Both the position numbers and the translations under genes were made by a program. The notes below the pieces were generated by a model. The model was not told the origin of the DNA. It ran no database searches and saw only the letters and a list, made by a program, of their open reading frames with translations. This document shows, one piece after another, positions 1 to 13,800 of a stretch of DNA of 64,000 nt (its first letter is position 1; the number at the start of each line of letters is the position of its first letter). Source of the DNA: Ifrita kowaldi (lineage: Eukaryota > Chordata > Aves > Passeriformes > Cinclosomatidae); the NCBI GenBank assembly GCA_013398055.1, contig VZRS01014569.1, forward strand, positions 40,858 to 104,857, in the 5' to 3' direction.

Positions 1-677
1 ACTGTTTCGTGGAAGTCAGACTAAACTCTTTAAGATCTGCCCTCACTTTTTGAAGAACAAAATACTGCTGCTGTTATGGCGAGAAGAGCAGAGACAGCTT
101 GGCTTCTGTTTATACACAGACTGCAAACAGCAATTCTGCTGTGCAGAGCACTCAGCTCAGTGCATCTTCCTCTGAACACCTTTCCCCTGGGGCTCATTGG
201 CAGGCGTCAGCTCCCTGACTCCCTGACTGATGCTTAAGACTCCCTGGCATGGTCTGGAGTGCTCTAACTAAAAGGGCAGCTCCTCTTGGTTGGGGCAGTC
301 GTGTCAGCCACAGCCCCCTCACCTCTGAAGCTGAAATTATTTTGTAAAAATGCCACTGCAGCAACTATGGGCAGACAGCTCTGCCCCTCCCTTGTCAGTC
401 ACAGCTATCTGCCGGCTGCCTCTGCGCTTTTCATCTCCCTTGCAAGTTGGAGGAAAAGAAATAATACATAGCTCAGCTGTTTCTGTCTGGAGGCATTTAA
501 GCTGGTAAGGCTCAGCTGTATAAATCTTCCCAGCTGTGAGAACCTCAGTGCTTTTATTCCCATGATAAAGCCTTTGGCTCTAAATGTGTTTCAGGGATAT
601 TCAAAGTGGAAATCTTTCTCTCCATCTGGGGAATTGCTTGGTGTCGACTGACAAGGAAATGGAAGGTCAGTAGCATT

Positions 678-695
678 AAAAAAAAAAAAAAAAAA
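678..695 (+). repeat. Poly-A homopolymer
   Basis: An uninterrupted run of about 18 A. No retroposon body is recognisable immediately upstream, so it is listed only as a simple repeat. Confidence 0.9.
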
Positions 696-1900
696 GGCAC
701 CCTGGGTTATAGAATTAACTTTATACTAAACCTCAGTGTGTGTTTTAGGAAGAGAGGAGTGGGAAGGAGGCATGGGGGATGGGAGGTTTGACTTGCGCAG
801 AGCCCTTCATTGGAAAACTAATGCAGCCATCCCCAAGGCACTGTGCTGCTAAGATCTGGCATTTTCCTGCTCCAATGGAAAAGGAAGACCGATACTTTCC
901 CTTATAGTAACCTTTGCTGATTAATCAGTGTTGTGACATTGAAGTCAGTTCCAGTGGGAAATAATTGCTGTCGGTCTCAGACACAATATGGAAATAAGAT
1001 GCCGTGGTGACAGCAATTGTTCTGAAGGGCTGGCAAGGAAATACCGATCAAAGATCAATGTCTGGCAGGCAAAGTGTTCACTTAAAGTCAAGGAGAGAAT
1101 AGTTTAGGCAGAGAGATTTCTCTTGGAACTGACAGGGTCTGGACAGGGAATGGGCAAACTCAAATAAAAACCTGAATACAAGGAAATTGTAGTGCTGCAG
1201 ATTGAAACCCAGGGCTCAGACTTGCAGCTGGGCATGAGGAACTACTAATCTGAAGGGTATTTCAAAGGTCAGCTGCTCAGATGGGTAAGGCAGCATCCTT
1301 GCTATGCTGCTAGGGTTTGGCTTCCACTCTGGGTTCTGCTGAACCTTCCCTGTTGGTGACCATGAACATGATCTCAGTTGCTTTTTCTGCCTCCATTTTT
1401 CACCTACAAAAAGAGCGATGAGCCCTTTCCTTTCTCCAAGGGCGTTGCTAAGATATCTAAATACCCCTTGCTCAGACACTAAGGTAATGAGTTGAGATGG
1501 ACTTGAGATGTTTTTGCTGCTCAAACTTAGGTGATTAAATGTGTCCCATTGGTATATAATTATAATTTTCTTTCAAACAAGTCACAAAGAGCTCTGTTTG
1601 TGGAGCCAATATATACAAGTTTATAACTGGAAGAACTTATGGTCCATCCAGCTAGGTTTTACTCTTGGGTCCCTAAAAACAGTCAATTTTCTACTTCTTC
1701 ACCACCCCAGTAAGATCATACGTAACAGATTGAATATCCTGGCGTGATCCATTCCTCAGCAGACAACTGTATGGGAAAGCTAAAGGAGTCTCTGTTTCAG
1801 AGATAAGAAGTGCACAACAGTATTAACCTACTGACAAATTCAATTTTAAACATGTAAGAGAGTTTCCCAAGCATATAATATTCCAAAGGACTGGCTTTTT

Positions 1901-1925
1901 AATAATAATAAATAAATAAATAAAT
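1901..1925 (+). repeat. (AAT)n/(AAAT)n microsatellite
   Basis: Three AAT-type units run into about four AAAT units in a 25-bp tract. Confidence 0.9.
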
Positions 1926-2982
1926 CACCTAACTCTAAGGAGTGATATATTGTCAGCATTAACAATACCTTAATGATATTTCTCCTCTGGGAATAAATAC
2001 ATGGATTTGAATAATATGCAGAGCTATCAACAAAGCAGAAGCAAATACAGCACCTACCATTTCCCCTGACTCTCATATTTCTAGGAGGTAAATGAAAGCA
2101 AACCAAAGCAAATCACTGTGATCATGAAAACATATGGCATCAAAAGCAAGGGACTGCTCCACATGGCTTACATGGGAAACAGAATCTGACTTCCATCAGC
2201 ATAATGAGAATTTGTTTCCATGCTGTTCTGATAAAGCGGGCCTCAGCTAGAAGGATAAATATGTTGGTGTCTGGGGATAAATTTAATTATTTTACATTTT
2301 TCATTGGTTTTATATGACCAAGGAATGCAACTTCTTGCCTGCCATTAGCAGGACTTGGATGGCTCATTGCTGCCTGCAGTAAATTACTCCAGATAAGCAA
2401 AATCCCACAGGAATGAGCTGAAAGAAGGGAAATGAAGAGCAACCTGTGAGAATCAGCACACAGTGTGTTGGCAATAACAGCCTGCAATAGTACCCTTGGT
2501 ACTGACAAGTCCCCAGCTGCACGGATCCAGGGAAGGATGAACTGAGAAAAGAGATGGGTTTTTCTGGGTAGGAAATGGTAACTGATACCTTGACTCAGAG
2601 TTTAAGCTTCACCACTGATGTCTCGTTTCTAAGACATTTAGAAAGAAAGAGGTGTCTCATGAACTTGTGAGGTGTCCTCTTACACTGCTGGTGTTGTGTC
2701 ACATGCAGTGCATGGACCTTAAGCCTTGGTGCAAAGTCCAGCCAGGCAGATCAGCTGGGAACCTTAGAGAGGTAATTTTACTCACCACAGGAATGGCCTG
2801 AGAGTCCAGTAAAGATAAGTCTATTTCCCTCTCTCCAAAGGAAAAATAAAAAAAATATGTAATTCCGTAGTAGGACTTGAAGGGCTGTTGGCTCTAGCCC
2901 ACGAGTTACCTCTATGAAGAACAAATCAGTCCACTTCTCAGGGCTGCCCACCCAGCCCTTTGCCTGCCTTGATCTTTTAGAT

Positions 2983-3056
2983 GGCCCAAATTCTCAAAGT
3001 TATTAGTACACATCACACCTACTGAAGTGATTCTCGAAAATTGATCTTAGTGGGAA
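2983..3056 (+). repeat. Ancient amniote interspersed repeat (degraded)
   Basis: The segment begins GGCCCAAATTCTCAAAG, continues through CACACCTACTGAAGTGAT and reaches ATCTTAGTGGG. From memory this resembles one half of an old palindromic repeat of turtle, crocodile and bird genomes, in which a GGCCCAGATTCTCAAAGG arm leads to a CCCATTGAAGTCAATGGG-type centre. It is heavily diverged. The family name is not assigned. Confidence 0.4.
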
Positions 3057-5218
3057 ATGGCATCCAAATTCTGATGATGATGGAAGCTAAGGTCTTTTTG
3101 AGACAAAATATGGTAGTGTAGAACATCTGCCACAATGAGACTTTGCTGAGGGTTAATGCAATACTGAAGGATAGTCCTTACACTATAATTTTAATTGTCT
3201 TTCACTCAGAAATTTCTATAGCATTTCCTATGTCCATGTCCTTTTTTTTCTCACCTGTTATGTCAGATGAAAGATGACCATCAATCAATATGAATCATGC
3301 GCCAGAGCTTGTTTTTGCCAGCTCTGAGAAGGCTGTGCATTAAAATGGGCAGGAAGAAAATTAATGACCTACCAGGCACAAATCACAATTGCAGCATTAC
3401 AGAAGTTGTACAGAGAAAAACTAATTAAACTGACTGCCACGAACCCAGGACAAGAAACTGGGAAATGTGCCAAAACAGCTCCCAAAATAGCTCCTTTCAA
3501 AAATGCAAAATGTTTTTTTTCCTCTTCTTTCCTCACTTCCCTCCCCTTTGTAGCCAACCTGACATTTATTTCAGCGTAGAACATCCAGGCAGTACCTTTC
3601 TTCCGTCTAGTCTCAAAAACATTCTGCAAATTAAGGTTAGTGTTCTATGCACAGAACAGCTATTCCTCATGAAATCCATCACATTTCATAAATGACCATA
3701 GTATATCTGGTCCTATTAAAGAGCCTCCCCTCTACCAGCATTCCCAGTGGATGGACCTCAGCCTTGTCCCAGTATGGCCGTCCTTATGCTCTCATTAAAG
3801 AAATAGGCATCAAGATGGAGTGTTGCCAGAAACAGATGATGAAAAAGGAGGTGAAAGAGTCAAAATACATCTACTGAAAACCTGTTGGAGAGAAATGACA
3901 CACAAAAGAAATTGCCAAGGAAAAGGACTCTCTGAGACTGGGTGCCAGTGTTAGACAGAAGATCTGCGTGCAGTGCCTCTCTCTCTCCCAGATTTTTTGT
4001 TGGTGACACTGGAAGACTCACGTTTTCTGTATGTCACTTCACCATTTAGAAAATTATGTTTTCCTTTCCAGTTAGGCCCTATAGCTCTTCAGGATAAGAA
4101 AATATCTCTTATTACCCGTATGTCAAACACCATAGACTCTTTAGAAAAATAAATTGTACATTGTCCTTTTCTGGCTCCGCTTTTTCTTTATTTGCATTTA
4201 GAACCATCTTTGGTGCACATTAGAGAAAGAGATGCATAAACCCTTCTAAATATGACATAAGTTATTTTGGTTTTGGTTAGTTTGGTTAATTGCAACCCAG
4301 AACTAGAGCACAGACATGCAATGAATGGGAAATTCAGAAGTTGCTCCTATATCCCAGCTGTCAGAATGTACCTCATTTCCAAGCTCATGTAGACAGGAAT
4401 TCCATCTCTAAAAACATTGTAGTATGCCAATGTGTTAATTTGTTATTTTATGAGGTTAATATGGAAGAGTAGGAAGCTGCATCCCTTTATCTTCAGCAGT
4501 CTTATGCTGATTTATGCTAAAGAAGTCCTACAGAGAGGGAGAGATATAAAATGCATGTTTACACTGTAATCAAGATTAAAAGGAATAAAGTATGTTTGTT
4601 TCTACTATCAAGTTTGGCCAGTGATAAAATATTTTTCAGGAGAGCTGACAGCCCCATACTGCTTTTTCCCAGAGACTGATGATTCTGACTCTGGGGAGAA
4701 ACTTCATTCACCCAAGTGCTGTGTCATTCTCATAAAGGCACAATACAGATTCCCCCATGCACAACCAGAAGTTCCTCGAGTATCATCAAGTTAAGCTGAA
4801 AGTGCCAGGTTGGAAGTGAGCAGCAAAGAGATATTGATCACAGAGACAAATTTTAAAATAGCAATTTTAAACCACTCTTGCCAGAGGGCAGCTGGATTCC
4901 AGAGAGTGTGACAGCAGCTACTCCATCCTTCTGTTTCTTCAGTCAGTTCCAGGCAAAGTTGTACCTAGGTTCCCTAAACCCTCCCCTTGTCTAGCTGCTG
5001 TGTAACTCATGCTAGCAGATTGGGGGTCCATGGTGAAGTTTTTTATTCACCAGACAGAAGAGATGCAGCTGGTTTTTTCCCTTGTTGAATCGATCTGTCA
5101 GTTCTTTATGTTTTTATGGAAAAAAAAATAGTTTAGGTCTGAAACTCGGCCCACTTAAGGATGTATGTGCAGACTGACAATTTAGATTAAACTCTGATGT
5201 TGTTCATCAGTTCTCAGA

Positions 5219-5256
5219 TAAAATTTTCAGAAGTAACTAAGTGACTTAGGATCCTT
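5219..5256 (+). repeat. Ancient amniote interspersed repeat fragment
   Basis: The motif run AAATTTTCAGAAGTAACTAA followed by GTGACTTAGGATCC matches the remembered arm 'TTTTCAAAAGTGACTTAG...GACTTAGGAGCC' of an old repeat common in turtles and crocodilians. Only about 38 bp are recognisable. Confidence 0.4.
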
Positions 5257-8200
5257 CTTCTCAGTTGTAGTTAAAATACTTAAGAATTTATATCACAGTG
5301 GAAGTCTGAGCCAGACATTTACCTAGACAGCCATTGGGAGGTAATTTGATTCAGGTCTCAGGGTCACCTAGGCTTTTTTGAAGATACTCTAGTTATTTTT
5401 TAATTGGATGAGATCCTGAGAATAGGCTAAGGGAGGTCTGAGTAGTACTGCATGCATCTATAGTCTGTGCTAAATATTGTACAGTTTGGTCATTTCTCCA
5501 GAAAGTAATACATTTGTTAGACCAGGATAAACTCACCAATGTCAAAAAAGTTTGCTTGTGGGTGAAGAGCAGTAGTAGTTGCATAGATAAAATCCCTAAT
5601 CCTTTATGCAATAGATCCAGGGCACAGTGAACTAAATGCCATTTCTCCAGGCTTTAAACATATATGCACTTAAACCAGCCCTCTGGGATATAGGAGTGTC
5701 TGTGCTGGAAGTTCGCCTGAAGTTTAAAGCACTAAAATAGCATTTCAGCCATAGCAGAAGTCGAATGATTTTAGCAAAATTGTGACCACAGGATTAACTG
5801 TTGCCCTCCCAAATTTGCAGCAGCACAGTATTCTTTTCTCTTTGTCAGAGAGGGGTGTGCCATTAGGGCTGAGGTGTGGTCAAAACAGCACGGTCAAGAC
5901 ATCAGTGAATTTGGGCTCTGTCCTTTTGCATGCTAGTTTTCAGCATTAAGGAACGACTGCATCAGCAGCTGGGATCAGTAGGAGGCAGGGATGAAAATGT
6001 ACACCTAGTACACATCATGGCCTGCATCTTTAGAGATCTGGCATATACTTGCACAGACACTTGCCTCCCTATTTCCTTCTATCCTCCTCATATGTGCTGG
6101 CTGGGATGGCAGTGGGGGAAACCTCCATTAAGTACAGACCTGCAGGGAGACACTGGGCTGTTGCTGACTGTGAGCACATGCCTAGAAATTGGCAATTATT
6201 ATGGCACACTTGTCTGCTTGAATTTTTGCTCTATTCCTGCACTGGCCCAAAATCCAGAGGGTTGTAAAGTGGTTTACAGCTCAGGTCCATTGCTCTCTTG
6301 GCTGTATGTTGCTCAGTGCATGTAGTTACTTTCTAACTGATCAATCTTGTCAACAAGAAATTAGCAAGTATTTAGCTTCTCATTTCTCTGGATATAATGA
6401 TAGATTCATAGACATTAAGTGGCTGGTACTTACAGCACCTCATATTAGTCTTAGACTGTGGCTAAAGCACCAAATTCTAATTGTGGGACATAGGATTCAA
6501 CCTCATGGCTCCAACTGTCATGTCTAACTCAGGTATGTATCTCAAGGGATAAGGACAAAATTAAAACAAATTCTCCTCCTAATACTGTGAAATCTGATTA
6601 GTGCAGAAAGGGCAGCTCTGAGCCGGTATTTGATATGGTGATGATCACATTTAACCCCGTTAGTCATTCCTGATTTGCTTAGCATGTGCATCATGCTGGA
6701 CAAAACAATATTCAGAGACCAAATCAATATGTTTCTTTTAACACTGGGTGTGCCCTTGGTTCTTTCAGTACACAATGACCTCAAATGCTGACATCCAGAT
6801 TTGATCCAAGTTTTTATTCTACTTTACAGAGATAAGCAGAATGGAGAACTCCTGATTCCAGCACTAAGGGAAGCAGGAGTTACTACCATTCTGGCAATAT
6901 AATAGAAGTTATTTTGTGCATCATAGTGTATCCAGTGGCATCATTAATTGTTCACTGATCCCCTGTACCTAAAAGGTTGCAGCAGGCTTGTTTGCCAGCA
7001 TCAGTTAAACAGAACAATGGCTGTGATTGGAAAAATATTGAACACTTTCTATGCTGATGTTATGTCTTGCCACAGTTCTTTTTCTGCTGGGTTACTCTGT
7101 TCTGACCTGTCATGAAACACCTGTTCTTCAAGTGATGTCTTTGCATGTTTTGTCTGTTAGTCTCTTTTTCTCTCTGTTTCCCCTTTGTGAAAACATAGTT
7201 TTGACAGTGACTTTGGAAAACCTCACAGCTGTTTTTCTTATTCTGAAGTCACTCCACCACCCACAAAGGAACCCACTTGGCTTTTCTTTACGACACTGCC
7301 ATTGTGTGGGTCCGTAAAACACCCTGCTTCTTCAAAACTGTGCAGCCAGACACTGTTGTGCTATTTTATTTGTCTCTTTGTAATTTTGGTTTTGGGTAAA
7401 ACTGGATTTCTTCTCTAGGACAATGATGCAGGGGGAGGAAGGGAGCAAAATTTAAGAAAGAGAAAAGCCTGATGGTCAGTAAATAATGAAAAACAGCAAT
7501 GTAGCTGAAAAGACTTCATGAATCAATGAGTCATCTGGACAAAGGCATGTTGTAGAGCTAGGAGTCAGGGAAACATCTAGACATTTGGCAAATCCAATGA
7601 GCTCAAATAACAGATATATTTAGCAATGCTGTGTGACATGAAGGATGAATCTCATAGTCAGGTTAACCCTTCAACAATGGCAGGCATAATGCCAGTCATC
7701 TAAGCACTGACTGAGATACTGGACAGCAAAAGTCGTGTCTTCCCATGGGGTGAGATTGATGTAGATAGGTGCATAAATAGTCATTTTTCTATTCCACCCT
7801 TGTTTTTGTGAGAGTGACATCCACATGAAAAGCTGTAGTAAACTACTCCATACAAGGTTATCCAACCAGACTCAGGAAAAAAAAAAAGGTATTTGTTCTA
7901 AGAACGATGATGATGTTTTTACACCTCTCTGCAGAGCAGATGCAAGGAGCTCCTTTTTTGATGTCATACAGAAAGCCCAATCCCAGACCCAACAGTATCG
8001 GTCGTGGAAGCGGGCCAGGATCAGTAACTATCTGTGCCACTCAAAGGTGTAGAAGGGCAGACCAGAATTGTCAAAATCAGGCTTTATCATTTCCACAAAC
8101 TGTGAGGACTGTACAGTTCCAGGACAAGTCTATCAGGGAGGGTCACCGCAGACAGAAAAGTGAACTGAACCGATGCAGGATTCAGGAGATTGAGATCAAA

Positions 8201-8910
8201 CCTACCAGTAGCACAACAGAGAGGTGGAAGATTGGATTCAAGTATTTTATCTACTTTAAGAGACTTATCTGTGCCTCTTCCACAGTGAAGAAACTTGTTC
8301 TCTGAGGTTAGCTGCCAGTAGGGCAGGTACTACTCATTGATTGTATTTCTCAGGCTGGTACCTGGTAACTAGCAGTGTCCAGGTTAGAACAAGGAATTTT
8401 TTCAGAATATAATTTCAGGGAATAGCTTTGGTTTTCATTCAGTTTCAGAAAGACTTAAGAAAATTAAATAAGAGAAATCCCCTTTTTTTTCTATCTGAAA
8501 ACATTTCTCTGTTTCACCTCTGATTGATATGGCCAGTGTTCCTCAAAGGTCCTCAGAGGGTCACTGAGAATATATCTAACTATACACCAGCCCCAGACAC
8601 TCTGGGGGAGGTGGCTCTCTTTTAGGGAGATTAATACAATGTCATTTTACCACAGAAAAGAGGTTAGCTCTGATATTGATACCTCTGCTAACTGCTCAAT
8701 TATTTTCACCCCAGGATAGGAAAAGCCTATGACAGACACTACAGAAAGGAGAAAATAGAAAGATTAGGAAACATAAAACTGAATGGCAGCAAAAGCTGGC
8801 TCACTCTCACCAGTATTAATTGAAAGGATATTTCCAATAACCTTTGTTTAAGTTAAAGGAGAGCACAGTTTTCCGATATTGGATTAGAATTTAAGGTTAA
8901 GTCCAGCCCC

Positions 8911-8990
8911 TATCATGACCTTGTTGTAGTCTTGACCACTCAGTCATTGTGCAGTCTGAGTCTTTTTCAGAAAAATGGGGCTCACATTGC
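8911..8990 (+). repeat. Possible MIR-type SINE remnant
   Basis: The order ATGACCTTG, TCAGTC, GTCTGAGTCTTTTTCAG and AAAAATGGGGCTCACATT follows the MIR 3' half (GACCTTGGGCAAGTCA ... CTGAGTCTCAGTTTCC ... AAAATGGGGATAAT). Divergence is high, and a chance resemblance is possible. Confidence 0.35.
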
Positions 8991-9921
8991 TTTCTCAGCG
9001 ACTGTACAGTTTCCCACAAGGCAGAACCCACTGTGGTTCCCTCTCTCCCCAGAGTGTGTAGATGAGCCCCAAGCTGAAATTACAAAGTGTTGTGACCATG
9101 TTGTCTCTACTCATGAGTGGTTTGTTAGCACAGGATAACCAGGATCCATGGGCTGGTCCAAAAACTCGGACAGTAAAATTAATATTGCATTTCAAATAGA
9201 GACTTGCTTTTGACTGCTGCATCCGGCCACCCTATAGCTGTCAGAAAAAACACCTCACGGGTAAGTTGGTAACCAGTCTGTCTAAACTTTCAAGTATTTG
9301 CAGGGCATTATTTGTGAGCACTCTTCAGAGTGAGAATGATGCAATTCATTAGAAAATGCATTTTCAGACAAATTTACACAGGAGAAAGGACTGACATCTC
9401 TTGAAGAAATCACTGCAAATGATTTATGCACTTTAAGTAAAAATTGACTATGAAAGGTCGTTCGTCCCACAGCTTGTGGAGAAATTTATAGCTGATAAAA
9501 ATGGTAGCATTCAGGCAGCGAATCTCTATCAAAACCAAACAAATTTATTACAGTGTTTCAAAGCTTAATACTTCCTTCACAGAGCAAAACCACAAAATAT
9601 GTGTAAGTTATGTTAGCGTCATGTGTCAATGGCCAAAAGAGAGAGGTTTTGAGATGGAAGGAATTCCATACAACATACCTTCTGTGCATTTAGTGAACAT
9701 CAAAAATCAGCATATTCTAACTGCAATGTTTCTTGTTGCAGTTTTCTGGAAAGACAGTTTATCCTAAAATGTCAGCACACAGAAAGATGGAGGTAGGAGT
9801 ACAGGACTACCCCACCAGTCTCTTTTCATCCTGGTTTTATAATCCAAACAGAAAAAGTAAAGCAGATCTGTGAAGGAAAACAGAAACCTTACTGTTAGTA
9901 TTTGGAAGTGCCATTCTTTGA

Positions 9922-10091
9922 AAAGAAATCAAAATACAAGTCACAGTTGAGTTATCAAGTCCCTAACCTTGCCCTGATGATCTACGTATTTTATTAAAAA
10001 TCTATGAAAGAAATCAAAATACAAGTCACAGTTGAGTTATCAAGTCCCTAACCTTGCCCTGATGATCTACGTATTTTATTAAAAATCTATG
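9922..10091 (+). repeat. Perfect 85-bp tandem duplication (2 copies)
   Basis: Unit 9922-10006 is repeated base for base at 10007-10091. Each unit begins AAAGAAATCAAAATACAAG and ends TTAAAAATCTATG. No mismatch was found when reading the two copies side by side. The unit is not a microsatellite and matches no transposon I recognise. It is either a recent replication or repair duplication or an assembly error. Confidence 0.95.
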
Positions 10092-10810
10092 AACCCAAAA
10101 GTGCAAGTCTTAAAGGCTTGCAAAGTCTCCAGCAGATGGGGTTTTGTTTGTGCATCACTACTGGGCCACGTTTGCTCAGCCTGCATCTATTTACTCCTCT
10201 GCCCCAAAATATTATTATTATAATTTGTATATTTAAGTGCCAGATTTTCTGATTTGTCTGAGCTGGTCTCATCACTAGAACAGGCAAAACTGGCTATAAG
10301 CCACTTATATCTTCCCTGGAGTCTGGAGACAGCCAGATGTCAGTCCAGTACCTTGCATAAATTAGAGCAGCCTCAGGAATGCTCTGCCTGGTTATCCACA
10401 CACACAAAGTGCTACTCTGGTGCCCAAGAACAATGAAGAAAGCAGAGTGCTCCAATTAAGTTTATTTTTCCCCTGATATCTCCTTTTCATTAGGGGAACA
10501 CAAAGCACAATGTGGTTCTTGGAAGTTCCTGCTTTATGTCATGAAGACATTTAATTTTTAGTAGGGATCATAAGAGGCAAGAGGTACCAATTTCATGACT
10601 TGTAGGGCTGGGACACAGAGAATGCAGCATGGCTGAAATTTTATTACAATAATGATATTTTTCTTTCTCCTTGGTATCAAACAATACAGGAGAGTAAGTT
10701 CTGCTTTCTATAGTATATGAAATACACTCTATGACATCAATGAGGTATTTTTACACCTAACATATCTTGTATCTCAGTAATTTAGGATGCAGTCTTGCTA
10801 CCTGTTCCAG

Positions 10811-10841
10811 GGACCTAAATTACACCAGCTAAGTGCAGATG
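10811..10841 (+). repeat. Ancient amniote repeat fragment
   Basis: The stretch GACCTAAATTACACCAGCT followed by AAGTGCAGATG resembles the arm 'CGATTTACACCAGCTGAGGATCTG' of an old palindromic amniote repeat. A similar arm in the opposite sense is at 49524-49573. Confidence 0.35.
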
Positions 10842-10854
10842 CAAAATTATATCC

Positions 10855-10879
10855 ATAATTTTACAGGTGTAAAAATTAT
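10855..10879 (+). repeat. Short hairpin-forming inverted repeat
   Basis: ATAATTTTAC pairs with GTAAAAATTAT around a 4-base AGGT loop, giving a 10-bp stem with one bulged A. The right part (AGGTGTAAAAA) is also the exact reverse complement of TTTTTACACCT about 110 bp upstream, near 10748-10758. Together these look like the remains of a small palindromic element. Confidence 0.5.
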
Positions 10880-13800
10880 ATTTTGTGTTAAAGACAGCCA
10901 ATTGAATATAATATGTGTATATGCATGCAGATAGAGGATGTAAATTTTGACTGGTTTTCAAGGGAGCATCAGTAAAACATTGCCAAAGGGAGAGAACGGT
11001 GTGGTATAGTCCATCCCAGACATTATTTCATGATCAAGGTAATTTTTCTGTCCCTGTGGCAATATTTTACACAAATAATTCTGAAGAAAACTGTCCCTAT
11101 TTGTTTCATCATGCTTCTGAATGTAAATCTTCATTTGAAATCTTCTGAAACACAAAGTGAATGCTGAATTGAAGGGTTTGTGTCTGCAAACGCGGTGCGG
11201 GAGAGCCAGTGCGTGAGTCGCCAGGAAACAGCAATTACATCTGCTGTATAATCACCTCCCATGTAGAGAGAATCAAGAAGAGGAGCAAAGAGATTTTTCT
11301 GTGCACAGTGGTTTGTGTCTTTAGCACAGACTGCCTCTTTTCCCTCTATTTTATATCTTTTCACTTCTTGAAACCTCTATCCCTATCAAGTGGCTAATAT
11401 TTTGTACATCTCCTCTTTATTCCATGTCCCAATCCTTTGGCCTGTATCTGTTCTAGGGATTCTTCTTTTGCTATATAGTCCTGAGGATACACATTTTTTT
11501 ATAATGAATATGACACAATCTTTGGCATGGAAAAAAATGGGGTGTAAAGGCTTCTTTAATTATTGTATCAATATGCATAATAGGGTTGAATTAAGATCAC
11601 TAAGAAAGCCTTAATACTGAATTTTTATTACATGCCTTGAAATTGCATCTATGTATTTCCTAAGAATGTAATTTTCCAAGTTTGTAAATCATTAAATGGG
11701 AAAAAAGTATAGACTTTGTAGACTTTCTGTTGCACCAAGAAATGCTGACACCCACAAAAAACATTGGAGGGTTGGAAACTTGAGATCTGCCTCTGCTACT
11801 ACGCTAAAAGCAGAAACTGATAGTGGTAGCTGATTGTCATTTTCTCTGTGAAGAGCTCTGAAGGAGTACCAGAAGCTTTTTCAAAGGGTTTTGCAGAGAT
11901 TTGCTTTATAGCAGACTGACACATAAACAACTGTATTGAAAGAAAATGTAGACTGCTCTTGTGGGCACTGCCAAAGACTGGCCACAAAACAAGTGCTAAG
12001 TGTTTCTAAAATCCAAAATCCTACTCTGAACCATGAAGCATTAGAAATTTCAAGAAACAACTTCTCTATCTATTTTCTTTCTTTTTTTTTCTTTAACTTC
12101 TACAAAAACAAACCAAATCACCTCTGGTTTGTTTGGGGTTTTTTCTCCTGACTTCATTCACAAAAATAGTTTCTCTTTAGGAAAAAGCACACAAATATTT
12201 GAAACAGGCACATAATGCAGAGTGTTAAACACCAGATCATTAAAGATCAGAAAAATTATTGGCAGCAGGAAAACAAGCCTCTCTAATGGGATGTGTCAGA
12301 CTGATGTTATCAGCTGGCTTACAGCCTCTGTCTATAGTAGTTTAGGGAGTTAAGAGAAATGTTTGGGACTTCAGTAAGACTTCAAAACAGAACTGGAAGC
12401 ATAGTAACCCATTGCTTTTCTTGAAAATCATATACATGCCCAGCAATATGAAAAAAATGCCCCACAAACATTAATAAATTAAATGAGGTAAAATGTTTAT
12501 CAGATGTTACTCTTGTTTTAGATACTTTCACCAGAAGCTTGACATAAATTTGTAACAGAGTATAATAACGATCCTTTACCCTCAACAGGTGTAATTTTTC
12601 AATTAATGGGATTCTTGATTATTTTATTTCTTGGGTTTTTCTGAAAGAAGACTCATCTGAACTTATTTTTTCCAGTTAGGGTTTATTAGAGCTTTTCTTC
12701 TTGGCATTGTGATTAGGTCTTGTGAAATTTTAAGCTTTACATAATTTTTTAAAGGAGTCATTTTGTATTTGCAACAGTGTATTTAGATCTCCTCTCTGCA
12801 ATCATCTTCTAAGCCTTCTTTTACTCTTTTTGTGGGTATCTGAGCCCAGAAAATAAAGAGATGTTAATTAGACGTGTTTGTTTTCTAACTGGGGAACAGA
12901 TGGCAAGATGCTCTAGTATTTTAATGGTGACTGAGGCAGGTTTTAGGGTAATACTTTTGTTTAAGTGCCTGGAAATTGTATAAGCACAGCTCAGTTGCTC
13001 CTGTTACGTAGCTGTCTGAGACTGACTGACTGTCTCAGGACGTAGTCACACATCCTCTTTCAGCTCCAGCTGTTCCAGCTGAGACATTTACTCCCCACAG
13101 CTGTCCACTATTGCGTCCAAACTGGAAATCTTTACCACCTATCTGATTTATTGGTGGAGAAGCTCACACAGACAGTCCCCAGCTTGCTCTAACCAGGGTA
13201 ACCACCATGGTGCAAGTGCTGGGCCTGTTTGTCTGCAATGCCAGGGAGCGGCAGAGCCTCTGCATGGGAGGGTAAGGACTGCTCAGGTTGGGAAGAGGAA
13301 TGAGGTGGGAGAGATAAAGTCAGTTCTTTGGGAAGTGCTGTTGGAGACAGCATGAAAGGCATGTCCAGCCTTTGGGAATGACAGCCCACTGCCACTGCAG
13401 TGTGCATGCACAATATCCAGATGCTTCTGTTTCATTTTTGCCTTGGAAAACATCCAAAATCTACCAGCTAGTCTCAAGGCCCTTGCATTGAATGAATCTA
13501 GAGCTGTCTATACCACTGGCAAGTTAATCACATCTCCAGAGCACTGCAGGGCAAGATCTTGAGAATATTTTTCCTTCTGAAGCAGTCTTTTATTGCCACC
13601 ACAGTGAGTGAAGAAATAATCAAAAGGTGACATTGGCAAAGAGACTCATTGTCACTAAATGATTTGAGCAGCTCCACCCAGGAAAGACAGACAGATTTCG
13701 AGAAAAAGTATATCTCACACCAGGGTATGAGTCTGCTGTATTCCTCTCCTCACTTTGTCCCCAACAAATTTCCCCAGATATCAACTCCACTCCTGTTAAT

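Larger units (their letters stand above)
1..9921. other. AT-rich non-coding DNA, no gene recognised
   Basis: The stretch is AT-rich and CpG-poor. All open frames are short (longest about 130 codons, at 5930-6325 and 7907-8305) and show no domain, repeat or codon pattern I recognise. It holds a poly-A run at 678-695, an AATA-type simple repeat at 1901-1925 and weak ancient repeats near 2983, 5219 and 8911, listed separately. Nothing else is supportable. Confidence 0.7.

Noticed and set aside
5930..6325. 131-codon frame as a secreted protein
   Set aside because: A few cysteines and hydrophobic stretches but no signal peptide at the start, no splice context and no recognisable family.
7907..8305. 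132-codon frame as a gene
   Set aside because: No domain, no Kozak-like context, overlapping frames on both strands, and low-complexity basic composition. The length is within chance expectation for 64 kb.
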